Below are positions 16,353 to 23,517 of a DNA stretch of 46,825 bases, piece after piece. The stretch is taken from contig CAJOKZ010000009.1 of NCBI GenBank assembly GCA_905235335.1, positions 1-46,825 on the forward strand. The letters run 5' to 3'. Both the position numbers and the translations under genes were made by a program. Source of the DNA: an uncultured Succiniclasticum sp. (GTDB taxonomy: Bacteria > Bacillota > Negativicutes > Acidaminococcales > Acidaminococcaceae). A model generated the notes under the pieces. It was not told the origin of the DNA and made no database searches. It saw only the letters and a list, made by a program, of their open reading frames with translations. Within the stretch, counting starts at the first letter, position 1. The number at the start of each line of letters is the position of its first letter.

Positions 16353-16871
16353 TCAATCCGCAACATATCCGTTGCTCAAACTTACTGTAATGGGAATTTT
16401 CCTGGTCAGCCCCGTTTCCAAATGCCTCACTGTCATCAAAATACCGATCCTGTCGGTCCCCAGCCGCGCCGTCTGAAAATCCTGAATCTGTATCTCTGTG
16501 TTGGAAAACGGATTGATCCCTGTACTGGCATCCTTGACCGTTTTGCGATATAAAATTCCATTGGAAATATACCAGTAACAGTTTACATTTTTGTTGGTCT
16601 TCCGGCAGATGATCTGTTCTTTTCCGTTTATATCCTGACCCAGACGCACCTGCGCCGTGTTATAGGAAAGTTCCCGACGTAATATACTTTCTGTGTATCG
16701 GACATCCCGGGCAATTTCCAGTTCTGCCAGAAGCGTTTTGTAACTAAGAAAAAAAGTCTGTACTGATTGGGAACAGATACCACCAACTAAAGCGAGCATC
16801 AAAAAAAGAAGATTTAATTCTACCAGAATCGAGCCAGATTCATTTTTTACGAAAATTGTCTCTGAAGTCAT
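16353..16871 (-). CDS. Minor pilin/pseudopilin-like protein (PilW/GspJ-like)
   Basis: A 172-residue protein with a clear prepilin peptidase site. After a short leader ending ESG, the mature N terminus would begin SILVE with glutamate at +5, followed by a hydrophobic helix, LNLLFLMLALVGGI. The rest is a hydrophilic domain with two cysteines (ICRKTNKNVNCYW) that could form a disulfide. Size and order resemble PilW/GspJ-type minor subunits. It overlaps the upstream gene by 32 nt, and AAGGAGA lies 11 nt before the ATG. It needs a prepilin peptidase that is not encoded in this window. Confidence 0.7.
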   Translation of the reverse strand: MTSETIFVKNESGSILVELNLLFLMLALVGGICSQSVQTFFLSYKTLLAELEIARDVRYTESILRRELSYNTAQVRLGQDINGKEQIICRKTNKNVNCYWYISNGILYRKTVKDASTGINPFSNTEIQIQDFQTARLGTDRIGILMTVRHLETGLTRKIPITVSLSNGYVAD

Positions 16872-17271
16872 GGCGGTCTGTTTCTCCTTCCGGTATAAAC
16901 TCGAACCGGTTCAATACTACCTTTCCCGTATCCTTGTCACGAAGTTCTTTGACCAGTAAAATGTACGGCCCTATCGTCCGGGCTGTTTCTGTTTTTTCAA
17001 AATTTCCACCTGCATTGGGGTACTGCATGCCAGAATCCGCATCCTGCCACCACGGCATAAAGTCTTCTTCCAGCAGCCGGCCGGCCTGCATTAGCCTGTT
17101 ACGAAATGTCACAGCGCGCATCATATAAGACATGCATCCCATAACAGTCGCTGCCAGCATAAGCACCACCAGCAGTTCGGGAATCATAAAGAGCCCGATA
17201 AAACCGGACGAACGGGTGCCTGCTTTCCGCCCTTTTGGATCCGTAACGGAAACAAAGTATTTTTTATCCAT
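16840..17271 (-). CDS. Pilin-like protein with atypical cleavage region
   Basis: A 143-residue protein. The N-terminal region reads SSGFIGLFMIPELLVVLML, recognisably a prepilin helix, but glycine-to-glutamate spacing is unusual. Cleavage after the second glycine puts proline at +5 and glutamate at +6. The ATG at 17271 overlaps the TGA of the preceding gene (TGATG), so translation is coupled. An in-frame TTG at 17274 adds one residue and is less likely. The C-terminal domain is small and charged (FEFIPEGETDRHDF). Probably a minor pseudopilin, possibly GspI/PilV-like by position. Whether it is processed normally is unknown. Confidence 0.65.
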   Translation of the reverse strand: MDKKYFVSVTDPKGRKAGTRSSGFIGLFMIPELLVVLMLAATVMGCMSYMMRAVTFRNRLMQAGRLLEEDFMPWWQDADSGMQYPNAGGNFEKTETARTIGPYILLVKELRDKDTGKVVLNRFEFIPEGETDRHDFRDNFRKK

Positions 17272-17747
17272 CAACGGATCCGCACTATCTGCACCCTGCC
17301 GGTAACAGGCTGAAGTTCTATGCGCATCTGCACGGATGTCACCCTCTCATGCTGCAATATATATTGTCCGCTGGTCGACGGCGAACCGTTGACTGAAAAC
17401 CGGATCACATAAGACGGTATACTTGAAAACCGAAGATATGAACTGGATCCGCCCGACGCAAAATCCCGTTTTTTGTCCACCAGATCCGGCCCCCGGCAGA
17501 CCCAGTATCCCTTACCGCCCGCGCGCAATTCCAGAAATCCCCCATCGGAGCCCGCCAGCGCCCGGTCCCTTACACGCAGGATATCCCGGGCAAATTCACG
17601 TGCCGCAGTTTCTGTCTGCGCAACAGCCAGCAATCTCTCATAGGCGGAACCGCCCAGACAAAATCCGGAAACAAGCATCCCCCATAAAAAGATTCCTGCC
17701 AGCCACTCAACAAGCAGATACCCGCCTTTATCCCTGGCTGTCCGCAA
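17271..17747 (-). CDS. Minor pseudopilin-like protein (GspH/ComGD-like)
   Basis: A 158-residue protein with leader RTARDKGG, cleavage site and mature start YLLVE (glutamate at +5), then the helix WLAGIFLWGMLVSGF. The remaining domain is beta-rich, with a C-terminal RIELQPVTGRVQIVRIR. TTG at 17747 is the only start that keeps the leader, and it overlaps the end of the major pilin-like gene by 20 nt. No strong Shine-Dalgarno sequence is seen, so it may be translated by reinitiation. It follows the GspG-like gene directly, where GspH/ComGD proteins usually sit. Confidence 0.7.
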   Translation of the reverse strand: MRTARDKGGYLLVEWLAGIFLWGMLVSGFCLGGSAYERLLAVAQTETAAREFARDILRVRDRALAGSDGGFLELRAGGKGYWVCRGPDLVDKKRDFASGGSSSYLRFSSIPSYVIRFSVNGSPSTSGQYILQHERVTSVQMRIELQPVTGRVQIVRIR

Positions 17748-18144
17748 CAGCGCTTCCGTCAGAAGTCACAGTATTTCCTTCCGCGTCAGAACCCGTCAGT
17801 GTATAGGTACTGCCGGATACGGAATACTGGAATTCCTCATTTTTCGCGTCTTTGAATCCCTTGTTTCGCGCGATATAATCCGGAATCAGATTGTTCAGCG
17901 AAGCAGGAACGCCGCCCTGTTCCAGTTTATATGTCGCAATCGCCTGATCCAGTGTGGCCAGATCATTTCTCAGTTTGGCGTTACGCGCTTTGGATCCAGC
18001 CCCGTCAATGGAAGGGATCATCATCGTTGCCATCACGCCTATAATAATCGTGACCGCAATGACTTCAATCAGGCTGAACCCTCCATTGCGCCTATTTCGT
18101 TTTGCTTCTGCAAAACAATTTTTTTCGTTCTCTTTCTTTTTCAA
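17728..18144 (-). CDS. Major pseudopilin/type IV pilin-like protein (GspG/ComGC-like)
   Basis: A 138-residue protein with the classical type III signal GG, then FSLIEVIAVTIIIGVMATM (glutamate at +5), the best pilin in the cluster. Downstream of the helix, RNAKLRNDLATLDQAIATYK and the proline/glycine-rich segment with PASLNNLIPDYI match GspG and clostridial/Negativicutes pilins. The reading frame is open to 18228, but this would overlap gspF. TTG at 18144 has GGAGGG 6 nt upstream and gives an MKKKENEKN leader, so I use it. The subunit would assemble into the pilus or pseudopilus from the inner membrane. No calcium-site cysteines are present. Confidence 0.85.
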   Translation of the reverse strand: MKKKENEKNCFAEAKRNRRNGGFSLIEVIAVTIIIGVMATMMIPSIDGAGSKARNAKLRNDLATLDQAIATYKLEQGGVPASLNNLIPDYIARNKGFKDAKNEEFQYSVSGSTYTLTGSDAEGNTVTSDGSAVADSQG

Positions 18145-18164
18145 CTCTATCCCTCCGGTTAATT

Positions 18165-19361
18165 CTATTCCGGCATCTGCATCATCAAAGTGAACAACGG
18201 CGATACCATAACTACCGTCATGGTACATATCATCCCCGCGACTATGATAACCAGTACCGGTTCCAAGACGGTCTTTAGATCCCGGAGCCGGGTGTAGAGT
18301 TCCTGTTCCTTAAGGCCCGCATATTCCAGCAGCATATGCGGTAAATTGCCGGACCGTTCCCCAATATTCAAAAATTCCAGTCCGGTCCTGCTGAAAAGAT
18401 TTCCTGCCATGGCTGCCGCTTCTGTAACCGCGACCCCCCGCATCACGTTTTCCGAAAACGTTTTTGCCTTATCCCGCATGGAAACATCTGTTAAAGCAAC
18501 AGAAGAACGCAGAATAGCTTCCGGAAAGGCAATACCGCTCTGAAGCATTAAAGCCAAAAGACGCACAAATCGTATCTCTAGAAACGAATGGCGGACCGGC
18601 CTGATGACAGGCAGACGCATAACACAGCAGAAAATCCGTTCCCGCTGCTGCAACAGAGCCTTGCCGACTATCAACATCACACAGGAAAGAGCAACCGTGT
18701 GATTTTGCAACAAAAGGGAAAATGAAACCATCACCTTTAAAAGGTCCGTTTCCTTTGCCCCCAGTGAGCGGTACAGTTCTGCAAAAGAAGGTATGAGCTT
18801 GACACTGAAAAATAAGAACGTCAGGAAGGCCAGGAACAATAAAAATGCCGGATACATGCAGGCATTGCGTGCCAGTCTTAAAAATTTTTCCTGTCGGTCA
18901 TAAAATTCAGATAATGAACGAAGCGCATATGTTACCTGTCCACTCGCTTCCCCAGCCTCGATCACCGAAACATTCATCTTTGGAAATGCGTCCGGCTGTA
19001 AAGACAAGGCATACGACAGAGGCTGTCCCCGTTGCAGGCTCATGGTAATCCGCCGGCAAACAGGTGTGTATCTATCACCCAGCCCCGATGTTATCATCCC
19101 CATCGCATGTACGATTGGGATTCCAGCCTCCAGCAACGCCGAAAGCTGTCTGAAAAAATTCGCCCTTTCCCTGTTTGAAAATTTCAATTGCGGCCGAAGC
19201 CAACTGAAAAGAGATTTTCTTTCCCTGACTTCTTTAATGTCAGTGACAAAACCATAATTCCTGTGTACAAAGTCAATAACCTCTTTTTCGCTTTCCGCCA
19301 AATATTCGCCGTTATATGCCTGCCCACCGGAACTAACCGACTGCCACCGGTATAACCGCAA
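18165..19361 (-). CDS. Type II secretion/type IV pilus inner-membrane platform protein (GspF/PilC-like)
   Basis: About 398 residues with two T2SSF domains. The first has ANFFRQLSALLEAGIPIV and VIEAGEASGQV, followed by a pair of membrane helices. The second repeats the pattern in RFVRLLALMLQSGIAFPEAI and LNIGERSGNL, followed by a last helix near the C terminus. This protein couples the assembly ATPase to pilin insertion. TTG at 19361 has AGGGGG 8 nt upstream and opens MRLYRWQSV, like other GspF proteins; GTG at 19388 has no ribosome-binding site. It is the first gene of the cluster. No PilB/GspE ATPase precedes it. Confidence 0.88.
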   Translation of the reverse strand: MRLYRWQSVSSGGQAYNGEYLAESEKEVIDFVHRNYGFVTDIKEVRERKSLFSWLRPQLKFSNRERANFFRQLSALLEAGIPIVHAMGMITSGLGDRYTPVCRRITMSLQRGQPLSYALSLQPDAFPKMNVSVIEAGEASGQVTYALRSLSEFYDRQEKFLRLARNACMYPAFLLFLAFLTFLFFSVKLIPSFAELYRSLGAKETDLLKVMVSFSLLLQNHTVALSCVMLIVGKALLQQRERIFCCVMRLPVIRPVRHSFLEIRFVRLLALMLQSGIAFPEAILRSSVALTDVSMRDKAKTFSENVMRGVAVTEAAAMAGNLFSRTGLEFLNIGERSGNLPHMLLEYAGLKEQELYTRLRDLKTVLEPVLVIIVAGMICTMTVVMVSPLFTLMMQMPE

Positions 19362-19388
19362 AATAACAATCCCCCTTTCACCTGGCAC

Positions 19389-19668
19389 AGCTTCAGTTTA
19401 GGGGGATTCAAATAAAAAATAAAGTCTTTTTTGACCAAGTTTGTGAACTAAATTTCACAAACTTGGCTCAGAGTTCACTTTTTTAAGAAAAATTCATTAT
19501 TTTCTCTTTATTTGTGAAAAAAATGTGAAAAACATGGATTATTTTGTTGTTTTTTCTTAATATAGTCTTTTGCATATGGTCATTTACCCTTAACATAGCC
19601 GCTTAAAGTAAATCGTTCAGAAAACAAGTTAAGGTTATCCATAGTCTCACAAACGATTTCCCTATATG
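19389..19668. other. AT-rich intergenic region with 12-bp perfect inverted repeat
   Basis: No convincing gene lies here. CCAAGTTTGTGA (19435-19446) is perfectly inverted at 19455-19466, 74 bp upstream of the gspF-like start. It is not followed by a T run on the minus strand. TTGGTC (19431-19436) lies 17 bp from a TTATTT on the minus strand, a weak promoter candidate overlapping one arm. The palindrome may be an operator for the pilin cluster. Confidence 0.45.
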
Positions 19669-19693
19669 AAAAAACGCCCGCATTATGCAGGCG
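19669..19693 (-). terminator. Terminator of HicB-like gene
   Basis: CGCCCGCAT and ATGCAGGCG (19675-19693) form a 9-bp stem with one mismatch that becomes G-U in minus-strand RNA. It is followed by TTTTTTC, an intrinsic terminator about 50 bp beyond the hicB-like stop. Confidence 0.85.
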
Positions 19694-19744
19694 TAACGGA
19701 AGCACCATGCGGCCCCTCTGTCAAGGTTGCGGGACAGGAACCTT

Positions 19745-20005
19745 TTATCTTGGTTTGACCCTGCTCCAGTTATGTGACAAGTAAAGGATCCTGTATGGTG
19801 GCTGCGGAATCGGGATATGCCGTTCCAACATACTGGTAATCCACTCACACTTCGCTACATTCAGAAACTGCAGCGCCTCTTCTTCCGTTTCGCCATGAGC
19901 AATACATCCCGGAAGCAACGGGATTTCGGCATGGATGCCTTCGTCCGGCTCCGGTGTAATCACATAGGGATAGTCAAGATTCATGTAAAAGTTAATATCT
20001 TTCAT
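19745..20005 (-). CDS. HicB-like (UPF0150) solitary antitoxin-type protein
   Basis: An 86-residue protein with the HicB partial-RNase-H-like fold. MNLDYPYVITPEPDEGIHAE is followed by IPLLPGCIAHGETEEEAL and a helix with CEWITSMLE and the IPIPQP turn, all typical. The usual C-terminal DNA-binding or SGKF...LP segment is replaced by an unrelated basic tail, RILYLSHNWSRVKPR, so the end may be truncated or frameshifted. No HicA mRNA interferase gene is seen on either side. Hence it may be an orphan with a regulatory role, or a remnant. The ribosome-binding site is weak (AGGGG 12 nt upstream). It has its own promoter and terminator. Confidence 0.75.
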   Translation of the reverse strand: MKDINFYMNLDYPYVITPEPDEGIHAEIPLLPGCIAHGETEEEALQFLNVAKCEWITSMLERHIPIPQPPYRILYLSHNWSRVKPR

Positions 20006-20049
20006 CTTCGTTAGTACGCCCCTGAAAAATCAAACATAAGTTCTTTGAT

Positions 20050-20058
20050 ATTATAGCA
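20050..20058 (-). promoter_or_regulatory. Putative extended -10 promoter of HicB-like gene
   Basis: TATAAT (20050-20055) is preceded by TGC on the minus strand (TGCTATAAT), forming an extended -10 element. The -35 region is weak. It lies 45 bp before the start codon. Confidence 0.5.
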
Positions 20059-20126
20059 CTTTTTTTCAAGAAAAGAAAGAAAAAAGTTTTTATATCGCAG
20101 CGCCAAATGAAATATTTTCCGAATAC

Positions 20127-20522
20127 TTACTGCAATATTTTTATGTAGACCTTACGGCGCCGCGGCCCGTCAAACTCACAAAAATAGATTCCCTGCCAGG
20201 TCCCCAGCACAAGCCGGCCATTGTCAATAATAATCTGTTCTGAAAAGCCAATCATACTGGATTTCAGATGCGCCGCCGAGTTTCCCTCCATATGCAGATA
20301 CCCGTCTTCCCATGGCACGATCTTATTGATTTCTTTCGTGAAATCTTTCACCACATCCGGATCCGCGTTCTCATTAATTGTAACCGCTGCCGTTGTATGC
20401 GGAATGAACACGGTGCAGATTCCCTCCCTTACCCCGCTGTCAGCAACAGCTTTCTGCACCAGCCGGGTAATATCCTGCATCTCGGTATGTTTTTTTGTCG
20501 TAACATTTAATTCTATAAACAT
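20127..20522 (-). CDS. YjbQ family protein (UPF0047)
   Basis: A 131-residue protein of the YjbQ/UPF0047 family, some members of which have weak thiamine-phosphate synthase activity; the physiological role is unsettled. Family features are the start MFIELNVTTKKHTEM, the segment VFIPHTTAAVTINENADPDV with the conserved histidine, and NSAAHLKSSMIGFSEQI with the second conserved histidine. The end has GTWQGIYFCEFDGPRRRKVY, which is nearly invariant. Length is normal. GAGGGACAGTT precedes the ATG. It appears to be transcribed alone. Confidence 0.92.
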   Translation of the reverse strand: MFIELNVTTKKHTEMQDITRLVQKAVADSGVREGICTVFIPHTTAAVTINENADPDVVKDFTKEINKIVPWEDGYLHMEGNSAAHLKSSMIGFSEQIIIDNGRLVLGTWQGIYFCEFDGPRRRKVYIKILQ

Positions 20523-20942
20523 AACTGTCCCTCACTTTCGTTCCGTCGGTTATTCACAGGAATCTGTTCTGTTCAAAGTAACTTCCAAAGCGACATTCGA
20601 AATGTCACTTTGAGTCCGTAGTCCAAGAAAAAGTCCGCACGCACTTAGGGGGAATTTTTCCCGGCACTAATAATTATTCTGTGCCGCGCCAAAAAATCCT
20701 TTGTTTAATTTATGCAGAAGCAATTTGAAAAACATGAGTTGCAGGCGGCTAAAATCTCTGCCTCAAAAACGAAGCTTCTTTTTTTGTCTCTGCTACCTTA
20801 TATATGCTTATATTTTTATTCCGCAGAGCATATAAAAATCCATCCGACCCCACCAACATCTAAAGGATATTTTTACTTGGCGTCGAAAATTAAATTAATA
20901 CCCACTGAAGCGAAATTTTAATTACAGAAGGGATGATTGACC
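20523..20942. other. Divergent intergenic region upstream of yjbQ and the amidase gene
   Basis: About 420 bp without a convincing gene. A 69-codon plus-strand frame at 20712-20921 has no ribosome-binding site and low-complexity content. An 8-bp inverted repeat TATATGCT (20801-20808) / AGCATATA (20827-20834), with an internal ATTTTTAT/ATAAAAAT pair, lies about 110 bp before the amidase ATG. It could be an operator. No recognised riboswitch was seen. Confidence 0.4.
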
Positions 20943-22238
20943 ATGGCAAAGCAGACTGTTTTTGTAAATGAATTCACGAATGGAATCCTTGGGCCGGAAG
21001 TGCCGATGCTGGGGCCGGTCAAAGACGGTGGCTACATCGTGGCCAATACCGCCGCAGGGTGCTGGGGCCCTATGCTCACCCCCGCTATCCGAGGCGGCCA
21101 TGAAGTGACCAAACCCGTCCTGGTTGAAGGTGCTGAACTGGGCGATGCTATCGCTATCAAAATAGTTTCTGTCAAAGTTACATCGAAAGGAACCGCTTCC
21201 GGAAATGATACAGTCTTCACAGACCGTTGCCTGGGCGACCCGTTCGTGGCCGGAAAATGCCCAAAATGCGGCAAATTATATCCCTCTACTGTTGTTGAAG
21301 GGATCGGGCAGGATGCCATAAAATGCGAAGCCTGCGGTGCGCCGGTCGCTCCCTTTGCTTTCACCAGCGGCTACACCATTGCCTTCGATGATAATTACAA
21401 AGTCGGCATCACATTAGATAAGGCCGGTGCGGAAAAGGCTGCGAACGATGCCAAAAACTTCATGCAGACACCGGATCATTCCATCCAGAACCCTGTTGTG
21501 ATTCTTGCGCCCCACGATCTGCCCGGCATGGCAACCCGCCTCCGTCCTTTCCTCGGCCAGCTTGGTACCACCCCTGTACGGAATACGCCCGATTCACACA
21601 ATGCAGGCGATTTCGGCCAGTTCCTTGTCGGCGCGCCTCATGAATATGGCATTACGGCCGACCAGCTGAAAGACGTTACCGACGGCCATATGGATATCAA
21701 CCGTGTTCGCGCAGGCGCAGTGTTGATTGCCCCGGTACGCATCCCCGGCGGCGGCGTCTATGTCGGCGATATGCATGCAATGCAGGGCGATGGGGAAATT
21801 GCCGGACATACTACAGACGTTTCCGGCATCGCCGTTCTTCAGGTCTCTGTCATAAAAGACCTGAACCTGGAAGGCCCTGTGCTTCTCCCGGTAGCAGAAG
21901 ATCTCCCCTACCTGGCCAAGCCCTTAACGGCAGAAGAATCCATGTTAGCAGAAGAAGAAGCTAAAAAATGGAACATTACGCTTGAAAAGACAGCACCCGT
22001 TTCGTTCATCGGCACCGGCGCCAACTTGAATGCCGCAATCCAGTGCGCCATGGAACGGGCTGCCGGACTGCTGGACATGACCGTCCCGCAGATCATGAAC
22101 CGCATCACCATAACCGGCGGGTTGGAAATCGGTCGTGCGCCCGGCACATGTACCGCCACCTTCCGCGCGCCAGTTGACAAACTGAAAAAAGCCAAACTTT
22201 GGGATTTGATCAAAACGCAATATGAAATTGAAGATTAA
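20943..22238 (+). CDS. Acetamidase/formamidase family protein
   Basis: A 431-residue FmdA/AmdA family protein that would hydrolyse short amides to a carboxylate and ammonia; the substrate cannot be read from sequence. Typical segments are GPMLTPAIRGGH, ILAPHDLPGMATRLRPFLG, DFGQFLVGAPHEYGI and VYVGDMHAMQGDGEIAGHT. The ATG at 20943 is preceded by AAGGGATG at 8 nt; an upstream TTG (20937) is less likely. An embedded CPKC (106-109) and CEAC (128-131) pair forms a zinc-ribbon-like insert that is not universal in the family. This is the only internal plus-strand gene, flanked by its own leader and terminator. Ammonia release fits an amino-acid or amide-using anaerobe. Confidence 0.88.
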   Translation: MAKQTVFVNEFTNGILGPEVPMLGPVKDGGYIVANTAAGCWGPMLTPAIRGGHEVTKPVLVEGAELGDAIAIKIVSVKVTSKGTASGNDTVFTDRCLGDPFVAGKCPKCGKLYPSTVVEGIGQDAIKCEACGAPVAPFAFTSGYTIAFDDNYKVGITLDKAGAEKAANDAKNFMQTPDHSIQNPVVILAPHDLPGMATRLRPFLGQLGTTPVRNTPDSHNAGDFGQFLVGAPHEYGITADQLKDVTDGHMDINRVRAGAVLIAPVRIPGGGVYVGDMHAMQGDGEIAGHTTDVSGIAVLQVSVIKDLNLEGPVLLPVAEDLPYLAKPLTAEESMLAEEEAKKWNITLEKTAPVSFIGTGANLNAAIQCAMERAAGLLDMTVPQIMNRITITGGLEIGRAPGTCTATFRAPVDKLKKAKLWDLIKTQYEIED

Positions 22239-22257
22239 GATTCCAGATTTAAAGACT

Positions 22258-22283
22258 AAGGCTGCAGCAAAGCTGCAGCCTTT
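22258..22283 (+). terminator. Terminator of acetamidase/formamidase-like gene
   Basis: AAGGCTGCAGC (22258-22268) pairs with GCTGCAGCCTT around an AAA loop. TTTACTATTTATT follows on the plus strand, 20 bp beyond the stop. Confidence 0.9.
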
Positions 22284-22364
22284 ACTATTTATTGGTTAAA
22301 CAAAAACTTTTATCATCATACATTCCGTTTTTCTTTTTATTTTGCCTTCAACCTCAGTCTCCAT

Positions 22365-22433
22365 GCGGTTTTGAGCTGTCAATTTTTTAGCAATTTTTTC
22401 AGCAATTTGCTAAAAAATACTGCTAAAAACCGC
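22365..22433. other. Nested AT-rich double hairpin
   Basis: Outer arms GCGGTTTT (22365-22372) and AAAACCGC (22426-22433) enclose inner arms ATTTTTTAGCAA (22382-22393) and TTGCTAAAAAAT (22407-22418), both perfect. It lies between two converging terminators and may be a bidirectional transcription stop or a repeat remnant. Confidence 0.6.
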
Positions 22434-22477
22434 TTAATAAGGCTTTTTGGCAAACGCTCGCTCATCAAAATAAAAAT

Positions 22478-22510
22478 CCCCGAAAACCGCTTGTTTACTG
22501 GCTTCCGGGG
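22478..22510 (-). terminator. Terminator of second tRNA cluster
   Basis: CCCCG (22478-22482) pairs with CGGGG (22506-22510), with GC pairs further in. On the minus strand it is followed by ATTTTTATTTTG. It lies 10 bp beyond tRNA-Trp. Confidence 0.75.
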
Positions 22511-22519
22511 TTATTTTTA

Positions 22520-22595
<76 letters not shown>

Positions 22596-22596
22596 G

Positions 22597-22672
22597 TGGA
22601 GCGGAAAACGAGACTCGAACTCGCGACCCCAACCTTGGCAAGGTTGTGCTCTACCAACTGAGCTATTTCCGC
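22597..22672 (-). tRNA. tRNA-Gly (anticodon GCC), copy 2
   Basis: Identical to the tRNA-Gly at 11013-11088. It is separated from tRNA-Asp by 1 nt and from tRNA-Trp by 1 nt; CCA is encoded. Confidence 0.95.
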
Positions 22673-22673
22673 G

Positions 22674-22750
22674 TGGCGACCCGGACGAGACTCGAACTCG
22701 TGACCTCCGCCGTGACAGGGCGGCATTCTAACCAACTGAACCACCGGGCC
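22674..22750 (-). tRNA. tRNA-Asp (anticodon GTC), copy 2
   Basis: Identical to the tRNA-Asp at 11172-11248, including four bases upstream of its 5' end. It is the first gene of this transcript. Confidence 0.95.
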
Positions 22751-22777
22751 GTTTGTCAGTTCACCTGACGTTTTAGG

Positions 22778-22806
22778 ATTATATCATAAATTATTCATTT
22801 AGGCAA
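22778..22806 (-). promoter_or_regulatory. Promoter of second tRNA cluster
   Basis: On the minus strand TTGCCT (22801-22806) and TATAAT (22778-22783) are separated by 17 bp, 27 bp upstream of tRNA-Asp. It sits just beyond the pyrE stop, so the tRNAs need not depend on the pyr operon. Confidence 0.8.
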
Positions 22807-22829
22807 GTCTTTTTCGGTGATAAGAAGGT

Positions 22830-23408
22830 CTATTTTTTTCCGGTACTGCCGCGTTTTGTCAGCGGCGCGCCTTCTTTACACAGCGGGCAGTCTTCCGCCT
22901 TAAACGTTGGCACATCTAAATGCAGCAGGGCTTCGGTCCGTACACCGAAATCCACTTTCCCTCCGCTACGGTCTACCAAAAGGCCGACGCCGATTACGTT
23001 ACCGCCATGTTCACGAACGACCTCCATAACCTCTTTCACGCTGCCTCCGGTAGTCACAATGTCTTCCACTACCAGCACACGGCAGCCTTCAGGGATCTGG
23101 AACCCGCGTTTCAGTGTCATCTTCCCATTCTCCCGTTCCGTAAAGATGGCGCGGGTCCCCAGTGCCTTGCCGGTCTCGTGGGCCAGCAGGATACCGCCGG
23201 TAGTAGGCCCTACTACCAGTTCAACATTGGCATCCGCATAACGGGCCGCAATCTCTTTGCAGAGCTTTTCCGTATAGGCGGGGTGCTGGAGCACGTTGAA
23301 CTTTTCCACATACATAGGGCTGTGCAGTCCGCTGGTCAGTAGAAAATGACCGTGTAGGACAGCCTGCGTCTCCTCCAACAGATGCAATACTTCTTTTTCG
23401 CTTAACAT
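22830..23408 (-). CDS. pyrE: Orotate phosphoribosyltransferase
   Basis: A 192-residue enzyme that joins orotate and PRPP to give orotidine 5'-phosphate. The PRPP loop VLVVEDIVTTGGS is at 111-123. The segment GPTTGGILLAHETGK (67-81) and the N-terminal LTSGLHSPMYVEK match the family. The C-terminal EDCPLCKEGAPLTKRGS tail is a subtype feature found in many Firmicutes and thermophile enzymes. It is the last gene of the pyr operon, 109 bp beyond pyrF. The tRNA cluster follows. Confidence 0.96.
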   Translation of the reverse strand: MLSEKEVLHLLEETQAVLHGHFLLTSGLHSPMYVEKFNVLQHPAYTEKLCKEIAARYADANVELVVGPTTGGILLAHETGKALGTRAIFTERENGKMTLKRGFQIPEGCRVLVVEDIVTTGGSVKEVMEVVREHGGNVIGVGLLVDRSGGKVDFGVRTEALLHLDVPTFKAEDCPLCKEGAPLTKRGSTGKK

Positions 23409-23517
23409 GAAAGTGCCTCCTTCAAAAACTCGCTTTGTATTGTCGTAAACTTATACGGTCTCAGGCCGCAGCCGGTTTCCGTCAAAAAGAACCGGAATGC
23501 GTCAGCGTGTTTATGTT

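Noticed and set aside
20712-20921. Plus-strand frame of 69 codons before the amidase gene
   Set aside because: No Shine-Dalgarno site; AT-rich and poorly composed. It is more likely leader sequence.
20523-20942. T-box or purine-type riboswitch upstream of the amidase gene
   Set aside because: I could not find a T-box core sequence or any conserved aptamer core; only a small inverted repeat is present.
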